This document shows, in pieces, positions 1 to 8,936 of a stretch of 64,000 nt of DNA. The stretch spans positions 1 through 64,000 of the forward strand of contig CALURU010000004.1 of the NCBI GenBank assembly GCA_944323255.1. Direction: 5' to 3'. Below the pieces are notes generated by a model that was not told the origin of the DNA, searched no databases, and saw only the letters and a program-made list of their open reading frames with translations. A program made the translations under genes and the position numbers. Each line of letters begins with the position of its first letter. Position 1 is the first letter of the stretch. The DNA comes from Candidatus Gastranaerophilales bacterium. GTDB taxonomy: Bacteria; Cyanobacteriota; Vampirovibrionia; Gastranaerophilales; Gastranaerophilaceae.

Positions 1-140
1 AAACAGCGCAATACAAAGAAAGTTAATTCTTCCTTCTCAACTGCTAAACTACTAAACTTCTCAACTAATCCAATTCGGGCAAAATCGTCTCTACAAGTGG
101 GTTTTACCCCCCCCCCCTAATAGCTGAAAGCCTTGCGAGA
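1..140. repeat. Dispersed repeat copy ending in a poly-C tract
   Basis: The first 79 bases are identical to 15365-15443, and similarity continues with mismatches to about base 140 (for example TAATAGCTGAAAGC in both copies). An 11-base C run at 107-117 is shorter in the other copy. No open reading frame here looks real. The copy is cut by the window edge, so its full length is unknown. Confidence 0.9.
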
Positions 141-266
141 CAAGGGATTAAAACACTATCACAATTTGTTTGCAACGATACTTTTTCCGACATTCACATA
201 TCCTTATATATTAATTATATATCGGATAACTATAGTTGTCATGCTAACTATTTTTCAAACAACAAT

Positions 267-512
267 TTACGCAGCTTCCTCTGTACATACATATTTAGCA
301 GATTTTGCAACAACACCGTAGCATACCATCGTTAATCTGTTGTTCAACGCAAGCATTGTTCGGAAATTGTTTGCTGACTGGTTCATAGCACTCATAATAT
401 CGTCTGCTGATACTCTCGATACAAGTGCTCCTTCTTCGTGATTATCAACTTTTTCCTGTGCATATTTTTCTACTAATAACTTGTCAATAAAATCTCTTGC
501 TCCGATTGCCAT
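267..512 (-). CDS. Small hypothetical protein (81 aa)
   Basis: I do not recognise this family. The protein is 81 residues, mostly predicted helical and polar, with no signal peptide or membrane segment. Its start is supported by a good ribosome binding site: AGGAG lies 8 bases before the ATG on the minus strand. It lies downstream of flhA in the same orientation, but 188 bases of AT-rich DNA separate them, so it may have its own promoter. The C-terminal end contains Cys64 and Cys76, about twelve residues apart. No function can be assigned. It could be lineage-specific, like several other small proteins in this window. Confidence 0.7.
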   Translation of the reverse strand: MAIGARDFIDKLLVEKYAQEKVDNHEEGALVSRVSADDIMSAMNQSANNFRTMLALNNRLTMVCYGVVAKSAKYVCTEEAA

Positions 513-700
513 AATTAAATACTCCTATATAATCTTATGTAATACTCTCACTTTAAGACAGAATAACCTGGCACCTCTAAAGCTTACGCTCTATGGTTTT
601 TAGCTCTCTTTCTTAAATATCTCTTATGTATATATAAAGTATTTAACTTTAAAAAAATTGACTTTTTTGTTAGCCTTTGTAAAGTTTTGTAAAGTTATTT

Positions 701-2791
701 TTAATAACCGGAATTGTCACCAATTGTATCAACAGCTTCGACCTTAATATCCGTAATCAACTCAGAATAAGAGATTACAACAATTGTCGGGATATGACGT
801 TCAAGAAGCTGGAATAATGGCAGACGGATTCTTGGAGAACATAATATTACCGGCTGTTGTCCTATTGCCTGATGAGCCCGCATAAGCGTCATTGCCGTCG
901 ATTCTATCAAATCCTGAACCTGCATAGGGTTCAACAGGAACATTGTACCGAGTTCCGTTCTCTGGCAACTGTCATCAAGCGTTTTCTCCCATTCTGGAGA
1001 CAGGGTTAGAGCATATAGAACGTGATCTTTATCTACATTATTTAAGCAAATTTGACGTCCAAGCGCCGCTCGTAAACGTTCTGACAATATATCCGGCTCT
1101 TTAGAAAATCTTGCATAATCGCATAGACGTTCAAATACAAATATAATATCCTTAATAGAAACTTTTTCCCTGATAAGGTTAACAAAAATCTTTCTTAAAT
1201 CTGAAGTAGAAATAATTGCCGGAACAAGATCGTTAACAAGTGTAGGGTCTTGAGAACGTACAAGTTCCATAAGTTTAAGAACATCTGTTTTTGTCATAAC
1301 TTCATCTACGTGTTTTCTAACGCATTCCTGAAGGTGAGTAACAAGAACATCCGTAGCATCAACAGCAGTAACGTTCTTTGTAGCTTTCGCATCCTCTGCA
1401 GAAATCCAGTAAGCCTGCGTTTGATAAGTAGGGTCAACACCGACAATTGCATCCTCCGGTATAGTCTTTTTAACAGAATCCCACTGGTCTGCTATTACCA
1501 TGTATTTACCCGGATAAACGTAACCTGATGCTACAACATTGTTACGTATAGAAATTACGTATTCGTTAGCTTCCAGTGCCGAAGAGTCCATAATACGAAT
1601 ATTCGGCAAAATATACCCCAACTCGTCAGTAACTCTTTGACGTAAAGCCGCAATCTTAGCAAGTAATTGACCATCCTGATCCGGATCGGCAATAACAAGC
1701 AAGCCTGCGCCAACCTGCAAGCTTAAAACATCAACACCGAGCCTTTCATACATCTTATTCGGGTTAACCAAATCCTGCATATTCTGACGTACGCTTTCCA
1801 ATTGCCCCAATTGTGATTGAACATCTGCGTTAACTAATACAGAGAATCCTGCTACAGCAAGTATGATTGTAAACAAAAGAAACGGCAAAAACGGCAACCC
1901 GGTTATCGGGCAGGTAACTGTTATTAAGCCTAGGAATAATGCTGCAAAAAACAAAGAATACGGTTTTGAGAGAATTTGGGAAGTCAAATCGCCGCCAAGA
2001 GAATTATTACCCGCAGAGGCACGTGTCATTACGATACCGGCAGCTATTGACATTAAAAGAGAAGGGAGCTGAGAAGCCAAACCGTCACCAATTGTTAATA
2101 CCGTATATTTTGTAACAGCGTCTGCAATAGGCATCTGGTTTACAAGGCAGCCGATAATCAAACCGCCCACAATATTAATGATTACAATGATGATACCCGC
2201 CATTGTATCACCTTTTACGAACTTCATAGAACCGTCCATTGAACCGAAGAGGCTTGATTCTCTTTGCAAATCTTCACGTCTCTTTACCGCTTCTTCCGGC
2301 GATATCAAGCCGGCATTAAAGTCCGCATCAATCGTCATTTGTTTACCGGGCATAGCGTCCAAGGCAAAACGAGCAGCAACTTCTGCAATACGTTCAGCAC
2401 CTTTTGTAATTACCATAAACTGAACTACAGTAATAATAAGAAAAATTACGCCGCCTACAACCATATTCCCGCCGGTTACGAATGTTCCGAATGCGTGAAT
2501 AACTTCTCCGGCATCACCTTTTGCCAGAATAAGCCTGGTTGATGCAATTGAAAGAACAAGACGAAACATTGTGCCCAAAAGTATTATAGATGGAAATGCC
2601 GCAAGTTCCAGCGGTTTTTGTACATACAAAGAAATCATCAAAAGAACGATTCCCAATGTAATATTCAAGCTGATGGAAAAATTGATAACCCAATTTGGCA
2701 TCTCAATAATGAGAATTAATATCAATGTCATTACAAAGAGTGCCAAAAATATTTCACTTATAGGTTTATTTCCGCCGCCTTCCGCTGCCAT
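701..2791 (-). CDS. flhA: Flagellar biosynthesis protein FlhA
   Basis: This is the largest membrane component of the flagellar type III export gate; its cytoplasmic ring docks chaperone-substrate complexes. At 696 residues it has the normal family length. Residues about 12-320 hold the hydrophobic membrane half. The FHIPEP-family signature (KGAERIAEVAARF and following, residues 130-157) and the conserved SMDGSMKFVKGD loop (184-195) are present. The C-terminal half is the cytoplasmic domain. AAAGGA precedes the ATG. It follows fliH in the same orientation after 63 bases, the last gene of a flagellar cluster. The virulence paralogue SctV is an alternative, but the flagellar neighbours decide for FlhA. 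Confidence 0.97.
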   Translation of the reverse strand: MAAEGGGNKPISEIFLALFVMTLILILIIEMPNWVINFSISLNITLGIVLLMISLYVQKPLELAAFPSIILLGTMFRLVLSIASTRLILAKGDAGEVIHAFGTFVTGGNMVVGGVIFLIITVVQFMVITKGAERIAEVAARFALDAMPGKQMTIDADFNAGLISPEEAVKRREDLQRESSLFGSMDGSMKFVKGDTMAGIIIVIINIVGGLIIGCLVNQMPIADAVTKYTVLTIGDGLASQLPSLLMSIAAGIVMTRASAGNNSLGGDLTSQILSKPYSLFFAALFLGLITVTCPITGLPFLPFLLFTIILAVAGFSVLVNADVQSQLGQLESVRQNMQDLVNPNKMYERLGVDVLSLQVGAGLLVIADPDQDGQLLAKIAALRQRVTDELGYILPNIRIMDSSALEANEYVISIRNNVVASGYVYPGKYMVIADQWDSVKKTIPEDAIVGVDPTYQTQAYWISAEDAKATKNVTAVDATDVLVTHLQECVRKHVDEVMTKTDVLKLMELVRSQDPTLVNDLVPAIISTSDLRKIFVNLIREKVSIKDIIFVFERLCDYARFSKEPDILSERLRAALGRQICLNNVDKDHVLYALTLSPEWEKTLDDSCQRTELGTMFLLNPMQVQDLIESTAMTLMRAHQAIGQQPVILCSPRIRLPLFQLLERHIPTIVVISYSELITDIKVEAVDTIGDNSGY

Positions 2792-2854
2792 TACGTCCTT
2801 TCTTTTCTGTTATTATGTCGTTTTTTAGGGCTGTAATTTCCCATTTTCTTTTAT

Positions 2855-3634
2855 TTAACCCTCTAATGCTTTTTTAATAATTTCCACCTGGGTGTCAATA
2901 GAAGCATCTACAATACCATTATTTGTCTGAAATACGCACCCGCCCTCTTCTATAGAAGGATCGGCTACTATATTTATTTTTGCATCAATACCATACTGAT
3001 AAGTTATATTCGGAAGAGTATCTTTTATAAACTGAACCGCCTGCGGTCTGACCCTTATTATAATTTTAGGTTCATTTTTTGCATGAGATTTTAGTACATC
3101 TACAATCGTATTTATCAGTACCTGTGGGTCAGTTTCCACCTCTTTTTTAATAATTTTTTTTGCAATATCAACACTTATTTCTAAAATATCAGGCGCAATA
3201 TATTCAAAAACGTTCTTAGTCGCATTCATAAATGATGCAACATTATTCCTGAATAAATCCATATCTGCCTGCGCCTGCTCAAGCCCTTTTCTGTATCCTT
3301 CTTCAAATGCGGATTTTTTGATTGTTTCAGCTTCATCCTGTGCCCGAGAAACAAGGTTTCTGTCATCTATCCTGCGGTACCCCCTCCTTCGAGAGCCCCT
3401 TCTTCTCTCCTGTCTCTGATCAAAATCAATATTTTCAATATCAAAAAGATCAATATCAGGTTCCTTTGGCAAGTTTTCCTGCGGAGTTTGAATTATCTCC
3501 TCTTCTTCCTTTATCTCCACAACCTGCTCTTCTGGAAGCACAACATTACTCTGCGGCAAATCCTCCTGAACTGCCGGCTCCGGAACTTTTTTCCTGACCT
3601 CCCTGAATTTTTGACTATTCTTTTTTATTATCAT
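2855..3634 (-). CDS. fliH: Flagellar assembly protein FliH
   Basis: FliH binds and regulates the FliI export ATPase at the flagellar export gate. The protein is 259 residues. An acidic, Pro-rich N-terminal part (1-75) and an arginine-rich stretch (76-92) lead into the family's segment FEEGYRKGLEQAQ (110-122). After it comes the C-terminal FliH/SctL domain (about 130-259), including the EEGGCVFQTNNG region with the conserved glycines. It starts 9 bases after the end of the FliG-like gene. No strong ribosome binding site sits directly before the ATG; the nearest GAGG lies about 20 bases upstream, so translational coupling is possible. FliI and FliF are not in the window. Confidence 0.9.
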   Translation of the reverse strand: MIIKKNSQKFREVRKKVPEPAVQEDLPQSNVVLPEEQVVEIKEEEEIIQTPQENLPKEPDIDLFDIENIDFDQRQERRRGSRRRGYRRIDDRNLVSRAQDEAETIKKSAFEEGYRKGLEQAQADMDLFRNNVASFMNATKNVFEYIAPDILEISVDIAKKIIKKEVETDPQVLINTIVDVLKSHAKNEPKIIIRVRPQAVQFIKDTLPNITYQYGIDAKINIVADPSIEEGGCVFQTNNGIVDASIDTQVEIIKKALEG

Positions 3635-3643
3635 TTGCTTTTA

Positions 3644-4684
3644 TTATACACTTTCCTCAATGTATTGTGCAATAATGCCTGCAACCCTCAACGGCAAGCC
3701 TGAATACTCACCGTCATACGACTGCAGCACAAACCTTTTAACAAGCGGACGTTCATTCTTGATAACTCTCTCTACCTTGTCTCTCGGTGTTGTTCTGTAA
3801 ATTCTCAACAAATCTCCAAGAACATTTTCTTTCGTAAGTTTCCTCTTAATAGGCAGATACTCTTTCATCTCCTTGAGGCAGCCTGCTATTAAGTCCCCAT
3901 CAATATGAGACTCTAAATCCGCCATATTCATATACTGAGATATCGCAAGAGAATCATTTGAATCAAACTTGTTGAGTATTGTTGTAACTTTATCCTGCGA
4001 TAGAATCTTTAACACCAGAGCAAGAGTCATAAGCTTCATCTGCTTGTGACTGATTCCCTGCGGAGCACCCGCCATTGCTTTTTCCTGTTTTCGCTTATTG
4101 CGTTTTTCCTCACGGCGCTTTTCAGCCTCTTTTAAATTCTTTTCGGCTTCTTCTGCTGCTGCCATTTTCTGCCGCTGTTGTTCTTCCTGCGCTTGTTTTG
4201 CCATTGCATCAATATTTGATTGGCTCTCCGCTCTGTTTTTTATCTCCTCATCAATAATGCCTTTTTTCTCAAGCTCCTCAATACTGCTATTATAAACCTT
4301 TATAACATGGTGCTCTACTGCCTGTAAAAGCTGATCCTGCGGAATCTTTCTTATCACCGCCTGTTTTGCAACTTCAAAGATAGTAAATGCAATTTTTTGC
4401 ATAATACTATCCCAAAACTGCGGTAAAATTCCTGAATGAATCAAGTCTATTGATTTATGAAATGACCATTCTGCAATTATTTGTGTTATAAAAACCGCCT
4501 GATCTGCCGTTAAATTCAGCTGCGTATCATTATAAAGCGCTTCACCTGCAAGAAGTGTAAAATTTCCGAGCGTTTTTACAATATATTCTTTTTCCTGATC
4601 CTTCAACTCCTTTGGAACAAGTTCCTTTGCCTGTTCTGACATTGAAGCGGCAAAAGCTTTATAATCAAATCCTTCTATTGGCAT
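3644..4684 (-). CDS. FliG-like flagellar motor switch protein (divergent)
   Basis: This gene sits directly before fliH, the place where fliG is normally found. The 346-residue protein has three parts: an unfamiliar helical N-terminal domain (1-155), a very charged Ala/Glu/Lys/Arg linker (160-210), and a C-terminal part (213-346). The sequence LALVLKILSQDKVTTILNKF in the C-terminal part resembles the repeats in FliG that place the motor near the MS ring. I do not see the usual FliG C-terminal motor domain with confidence. FliG is usually about 330-350 residues, so length fits. The call rests on position plus weak similarity; a lineage-specific basal body protein is the alternative. Confidence 0.5.
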   Translation of the reverse strand: MPIEGFDYKAFAASMSEQAKELVPKELKDQEKEYIVKTLGNFTLLAGEALYNDTQLNLTADQAVFITQIIAEWSFHKSIDLIHSGILPQFWDSIMQKIAFTIFEVAKQAVIRKIPQDQLLQAVEHHVIKVYNSSIEELEKKGIIDEEIKNRAESQSNIDAMAKQAQEEQQRQKMAAAEEAEKNLKEAEKRREEKRNKRKQEKAMAGAPQGISHKQMKLMTLALVLKILSQDKVTTILNKFDSNDSLAISQYMNMADLESHIDGDLIAGCLKEMKEYLPIKRKLTKENVLGDLLRIYRTTPRDKVERVIKNERPLVKRFVLQSYDGEYSGLPLRVAGIIAQYIEESV

Positions 4685-4813
4685 TTATATAAGTCCTTCA
4701 TTTTAAATACAGTTCATCCCAATATGTATTATATACTCCAATTTTTCGGGCTTCATCATTTAATTTAATGATTTTATTGCATTCATCAATTAATTCTATG
4801 ATAAAATAAGTTT
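4685..4813. promoter_or_regulatory. Divergent promoter region, fliG-like / bioG
   Basis: This 129-base AT-rich spacer separates divergent genes. On the plus strand TATGATAAAAT, about 10 bases before the bioG ATG, resembles a -10 box. This would leave a very short leader for bioG. No clear -35 box or operator was found for either gene. Confidence 0.4.
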
Positions 4814-5425
4814 ATGGAATATAAGTGGCTAAATAATAAAAACAATAATAAAATAATTATATTCTTTAACGGCTGGGGAATGGATGAGAGCGTTGTAAGC
4901 CATCTTGATCCGTCGGATTTTGATATATTAATGTTCTACGACTATAACAGTCTTGATACAAACTTTGATTTTTCAACTCTTAATAAATATACCGAACGCT
5001 ACCTTGTTTCATGGTCAATGGGAGTTATGACGGCAACTTTATTTGAAATCAAATATGATTCAACAACTGCCGTAAACGGAACTCTAAAACCTATTGATAA
5101 CAAATTCGGGATTCCGGAAAGAATTTATGACCTTACACTTCGGGGGTTTAACGAAAAAGGGGCTGAAAAATTCATTGCAAACATGTTTGATACAAATTGT
5201 GAACTCCCCAAAATAAAAAGAAGTTTTGAAAGCCAGAAAAGCGAACTTGCCGCTCTAAAAGAGTACAAAGCAAACGAAAAATTTAAATACACAAAAGTTT
5301 TTATAAGTGATAACGACAAGATTATTCCTACAAAAAACCAAACTGCTTTCTGGGGTAAAGAGCCGAATTTAAAAAGCGGACATTCGCCGTTTTTATTATT
5401 TAAAAACTGGAACGAGCTTTTATGA
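4814..5425 (+). CDS. bioG: Pimeloyl-ACP methyl ester esterase BioG
   Basis: BioG releases the methyl ester from pimeloyl-ACP, ending the BioC-started route to the pimelate part of biotin. The 203-residue protein is an alpha/beta hydrolase of the DUF452 family. The nucleophile serine is Ser68 in SWSMG, a usual BioG variant of GxSxG. The oxyanion region is FNGWGMD (18-24). The acid is likely Asp166 or Asp168, and the base is His190 in GHSP. The stop codon overlaps the bioC start by four bases (ATGA), so the two genes are coupled. The length matches BioG and is shorter than BioH. Confidence 0.92.
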   Translation: MEYKWLNNKNNNKIIIFFNGWGMDESVVSHLDPSDFDILMFYDYNSLDTNFDFSTLNKYTERYLVSWSMGVMTATLFEIKYDSTTAVNGTLKPIDNKFGIPERIYDLTLRGFNEKGAEKFIANMFDTNCELPKIKRSFESQKSELAALKEYKANEKFKYTKVFISDNDKIIPTKNQTAFWGKEPNLKSGHSPFLLFKNWNELL

Positions 5426-6150
5426 ATAAAGATTTAATAAAAAAAAGATTCGCAAAAAATTTAGAAACATATAATGACAATGCCAAAATTCAAAAAATTA
5501 TGGCAGAATACCTTATTCACTTTCTTAATAAAAAGAGCTTCCCCAATATTCTTGAAATAGGCTGCGGAACCGGAATGATGACAAAACTTGCTTTTGAAAA
5601 TCTTAGTTTTGAAAAATACACTGCAAACGATATTGTCGAAGATTGTCTGGAATATATTCATCAAATCTCTCCGCAAATTGAATTTGTACATTCTGATATC
5701 GAAGAGTTTTTAAAAATAAATAACACAGGATATGATCTGATTCTTTCAAATGCAGTATTCCAATGGATTGAAAACTACGAGAATTTTATAAATCTTCTTT
5801 TATCAAAACTAAATCACGGCGGAGTGTTATTATTTTCAACCTTCGGGGTCAGAAACTTTTTAGAAATAAAACAAATTCTAAATAAAACTCTGCCATATCA
5901 TTCTGCAGAAGAATACGAAAGATTATTAAACAATACACCGCATATTATTAAAGAAGAAATCCACACACTAAGATTCAAAACACCAAAAGATGTGTTAAAG
6001 CATATTAAACTTACAGGCGCAAATGCGATTGATGAGACTAAATGGACTAAATCAGACATGCTCAATTTTACAGAAAAATATGAAAAACTTTGTCCAACCG
6101 CATCAACACTTACATACAACCCCATTTACGTAAAGATTTTTAAGAACTAA
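5422..6150 (+). CDS. bioC: Malonyl-ACP O-methyltransferase BioC
   Basis: BioC methylates malonyl-ACP with S-adenosylmethionine, disguising it as a primer for fatty acid synthesis so that pimeloyl-ACP methyl ester is made. The 242-residue protein has a class I methyltransferase fold. The SAM-binding motif I is ILEIGCGTG (43-51), and the motif LILSNAVFQWIENY is typical of BioC. It overlaps bioG by four bases. Its role is supported by that pairing, since general SAM methyltransferases otherwise look alike. No other biotin genes (bioF, A, D, B) are in this window. Confidence 0.92.
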   Translation: MNKDLIKKRFAKNLETYNDNAKIQKIMAEYLIHFLNKKSFPNILEIGCGTGMMTKLAFENLSFEKYTANDIVEDCLEYIHQISPQIEFVHSDIEEFLKINNTGYDLILSNAVFQWIENYENFINLLLSKLNHGGVLLFSTFGVRNFLEIKQILNKTLPYHSAEEYERLLNNTPHIIKEEIHTLRFKTPKDVLKHIKLTGANAIDETKWTKSDMLNFTEKYEKLCPTASTLTYNPIYVKIFKN

Positions 6151-6233
6151 AATAGGACATGCGGTTAATACTCCCTTATATAAATGTAGTATACAATTGC
6201 ATTAAGTGTATAAAATACGTTTTTTGAGGTGAT

Positions 6234-7673
6234 ATGGAGAGAGCGCAAATTGACAATTTGCTCAAAAATAGTATCAACTATGAGGAAATTGTTAACAAAT
6301 TTTTTAAGAATTATCCGGACGCTATTTGGTTAAAAAACAAAGATTTAAAAATTATCGGAGCTAATGAAATTTATTACAAGTACTTTAATAAAAATAATGA
6401 GAACTTCGGCAAAGAAACAGCTGAAATAGATTCTCAAATTATACAAACCGGAGGCAACAAAGTTTTCAGCTTGAGAACTCCCAATCGAAACCGAATATTA
6501 TCAGTTGCTGCAATACCATTCTTCAAATTGGAAAAACTTGAATATATTGTCTACATAGCAAAAGATGTTACTGAACAAGAAGAACTTAAAGAAAGATTTT
6601 TTATTAATAAATATCAACTTAATGCCCTTCTGGAGAACGTTCCTAAACTTATTTACATGAAAGATTTAGAAGGAAAATATATTACAGGTACAAAACACTC
6701 AAAAGACTTTTTTAATACAGGTTTTGACTATTGTCATAACGTCAAAATAAACATTTCAGAGCTTAAAGTCAACAATTTATACGAGGACAAATTTGTAACC
6801 GAAAACAACAAACATGTTTCCTACGAAAGAGAAATCTGCGACACGCAGGGCGCTCCGCACTGGTATAAAATTTACAAAGCACCAATCAATAACTATACAG
6901 GCGATGTTATCGGAACTCTGGTAATGGTAAATAACATAGATGCCGAAAAAGTTTTGCAGGCACAGCGAGAAACTTTTGTTGCATCACTGGGGCATGATCT
7001 AAAAAATCCGACATTAGCACAAATTCGAGCAATCGAATTATTACTTAAAGGAGATTTTGGCAATATTCCTACCGCACAGAAAGATATTCTGGAAATGGTG
7101 CTTGATTCCTGCAAATACATGAAAGCAATGCTTAGTTCTTTACTTGCGACTTACAGAAACGAAAAGGGCGTTGTAACACTGAATTATGAAGAGATTTCAC
7201 TGCCGGATCTAACAAGCGAGTGCATAAGCGAAATGATTTATCTTGCAAAAGACAAAGGTATTAGTATTGATACTGTTGAAAATGCCAGAAAGCCTTTATT
7301 ATTCGGCGATAAAGTTCAAATCAAGCGTGTAATCATGAATCTTATGTCCAATGGTATAAAATACGCTTACAAAAACTCAACTATCAAAATAAGAATTTAC
7401 AACGAATCGGATTATACCTGCTTTGAATTTGAAAATAACAGCCCTTATATACCTCCGGATAAGCAAGAAGCAATCTTTGCCAGATACGTTTCTTTTGCGG
7501 AAGCTCATAAAGAACTTGGAATAGGACTCGGACTTTACACCTCTAAAAAAATTGTAGATGCTCATGGAGGACAAATTTTTGTCAAAAGTTTTGAAGATGA
7601 AAGAAATATTTTCGGATTCAAAATTCCGAACACCAAAAACAACATTTGTGCAGCCAAAACTGTAACTTTTTAA
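6234..7673 (+). CDS. PAS-domain sensor histidine kinase
   Basis: This 479-residue kinase has no membrane segment and is probably cytoplasmic. Two PAS-like domains come first (about 20-115 and 125-235; FFKNYPDAIWLKNKD and LLENVPKLIYMKD mark their starts). The HisKA dimerisation domain carries the phosphorylated His254 in GHDLKNP. The ATP-binding domain shows the N box (IMNLMSNGIKYA) and the G box (GIGLGLYTSKKIVDAHGG). Gene spacing suggests a single-gene unit; no response regulator is adjacent. A ribosome binding site GAGGTG precedes the ATG. The signal sensed is unknown. The nearest response regulator in the window (26274-26984) already has its own kinase. Confidence 0.93.
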   Translation: MERAQIDNLLKNSINYEEIVNKFFKNYPDAIWLKNKDLKIIGANEIYYKYFNKNNENFGKETAEIDSQIIQTGGNKVFSLRTPNRNRILSVAAIPFFKLEKLEYIVYIAKDVTEQEELKERFFINKYQLNALLENVPKLIYMKDLEGKYITGTKHSKDFFNTGFDYCHNVKINISELKVNNLYEDKFVTENNKHVSYEREICDTQGAPHWYKIYKAPINNYTGDVIGTLVMVNNIDAEKVLQAQRETFVASLGHDLKNPTLAQIRAIELLLKGDFGNIPTAQKDILEMVLDSCKYMKAMLSSLLATYRNEKGVVTLNYEEISLPDLTSECISEMIYLAKDKGISIDTVENARKPLLFGDKVQIKRVIMNLMSNGIKYAYKNSTIKIRIYNESDYTCFEFENNSPYIPPDKQEAIFARYVSFAEAHKELGIGLGLYTSKKIVDAHGGQIFVKSFEDERNIFGFKIPNTKNNICAAKTVTF

Positions 7674-7682
7674 TTTGATTTA

Positions 7683-8408
7683 TCAGAATGTTACTCTTCC
7701 TCTTACTCCGACAAACGGATTTGAATAATTTTCGCCCGTTGTAGCGTATGCCCCCAGCTCCAGTTTATACATTTTTTCTTCTTTTCTATAACTACACTCA
7801 CCTGATGCACTGTTTTTATCAACCGATACTGCTGAGTTAAAGCCATTATGGTTTGAATAATGCGCCGTTACACCAAAATTTGAATTCTGATTAAAAAGAG
7901 AGATGCTGTACGAATTAACAGAAGTTCTAGAAAAATATTCTACACTTGCTTTTCCGTTGCTAACTTTGTATGCCGCAGTAACACCCGTATCATAATGCGG
8001 AGTATCGTTGGTATAATTAAATCCTACTTTTTCACCGGCAATAACACTGTATGCATTATCACCATCCTTGTATGTTGCAGCAGCAGAAAGCCCTTTGACA
8101 CTATAGGAGGCATTTTTGAATATCTTTGAAGCTTTTGTCACAACAGGAACTTCATTCTCTCTTGTTGTGACATTGTAAAGTGTAGTTTCCGTTTTTGGTT
8201 TTACAAATGCCGATTCCTGATAATCAGGAGTAGGACCAGCCGGTTTTAAAGGAGGTTTCTTAAAAAGTTTAATAGCTGCTTCACCCAGATCTTTGCCAAA
8301 TCTTTCAAGGTTATTCAGCGTTTTCTCAACTGTCGGCAGCTCAAGTAATGTGTCATCGACATTATTCTCGTGTACTATATCTAGAAATTGGTCAAACGGC
8401 TCCGGCAT
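7683..8408 (-). CDS. Hypothetical beta-rich protein (241 aa)
   Basis: I do not recognise this family. Residues 1-65 are helical and charged, with a Pro-rich stretch (KKPPLKPAGPTP). Residues about 90-241 read as alternating beta strands rich in Tyr, Ser, Asn and Val, and the chain ends in Phe (RGRVTF). This is the pattern of an outer-membrane beta barrel, yet there is no signal peptide. An AAGGAG site 8 bases before the ATG supports the start. It is convergent with the kinase gene, with only 9 bases between the stop codons. It could be a cytoplasmic beta protein, or one exported by another route. Confidence 0.75.
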   Translation of the reverse strand: MPEPFDQFLDIVHENNVDDTLLELPTVEKTLNNLERFGKDLGEAAIKLFKKPPLKPAGPTPDYQESAFVKPKTETTLYNVTTRENEVPVVTKASKIFKNASYSVKGLSAAATYKDGDNAYSVIAGEKVGFNYTNDTPHYDTGVTAAYKVSNGKASVEYFSRTSVNSYSISLFNQNSNFGVTAHYSNHNGFNSAVSVDKNSASGECSYRKEEKMYKLELGAYATTGENYSNPFVGVRGRVTF

Positions 8409-8503
8409 ATTCTCTCCTTATATATATAAAATATATATTTATTAAAAAATTGCTTTTATTTTACAAAATTTAATATATTCAGTTGATGTTTTTTAAAATT
8501 CTG

Positions 8504-8530
8504 TAAAGTTTTATAAAATTTTGCCGATAA
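8504..8530 (+). promoter_or_regulatory. Sigma-28 (FliA) promoter
   Basis: TAAAGTTT at 8504-8511 and GCCGATAA at 8523-8530 are separated by exactly 11 bases. Both match the known consensus for FliA, the late flagellar sigma factor, at every position. The start codon of the downstream small gene is 56 bases after the -10 box. I found no second perfect copy of this promoter in the window. Confidence 0.9.
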
Positions 8531-8586
8531 AATAATTGACTTCTTTAAAGAAATCATTAAATCCTGTGTAGAAAGGTTTAACTAAT

Positions 8587-8829
8587 ATGGCAGAGATTGT
8601 AAATTTATTGACGAGAGTATTCACATCAAACCCGATGGTTCAGCCGGGGGCGATTACGCAGACTAGAAACAGCTCTAATCCTTTTGCGCAGCGTGGAGGA
8701 AATCCCTTTGTTACAAGTAATCCGTTTGCAAATTACGGGCAAAACAAGCCTGTTCCGGGCGGTTATTTTGCAGGTTATTACAATAATCAGCCAAATATCG
8801 TAGGCAGACGACTCTTTATCGAGGTATAG
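8587..8829 (+). CDS. Small NPF-repeat protein under FliA control (80 aa)
   Basis: I do not recognise this 80-residue protein. It contains Asn-Pro-Phe motifs three times (SNPFAQ, GNPFV, SNPFAN) plus a related SNPMV. Gln, Gly, Asn and Tyr are abundant; there is no signal peptide or membrane segment. A ribosome binding site (GAAAGG) and the perfect FliA promoter at 8504-8530 support that it is real and expressed late in flagellar assembly. A hairpin terminator follows at 8865. It could be a secreted flagellar accessory or export substrate, but nothing in the sequence proves this. A single NPF also occurs in the unknown protein at 28208-28687. Confidence 0.85.
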   Translation: MAEIVNLLTRVFTSNPMVQPGAITQTRNSSNPFAQRGGNPFVTSNPFANYGQNKPVPGGYFAGYYNNQPNIVGRRLFIEV

Positions 8830-8864
8830 ACTCAAAAATATATACCAATTTTTACCCCAAAAAC

Positions 8865-8900
8865 AGCCGGATAGATTTTTCTGTCTGGCTTTTTGATTTT
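8865..8900 (+). terminator. Rho-independent terminator
   Basis: AGCCGGATAGA pairs with TCTGTCTGGCT (with two G-U pairs) and is followed by a T-rich run. It ends the FliA-dependent gene before the GH13 gene. Confidence 0.8.
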
Positions 8901-8936
8901 TTAGATGGTAAAATAATTGCTGAGGAGTACAGAGTT

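Noticed and set aside
1250-1528. Plus-strand frames inside flhA and other genes
   Set aside because: They are shadows of clear genes on the other strand.
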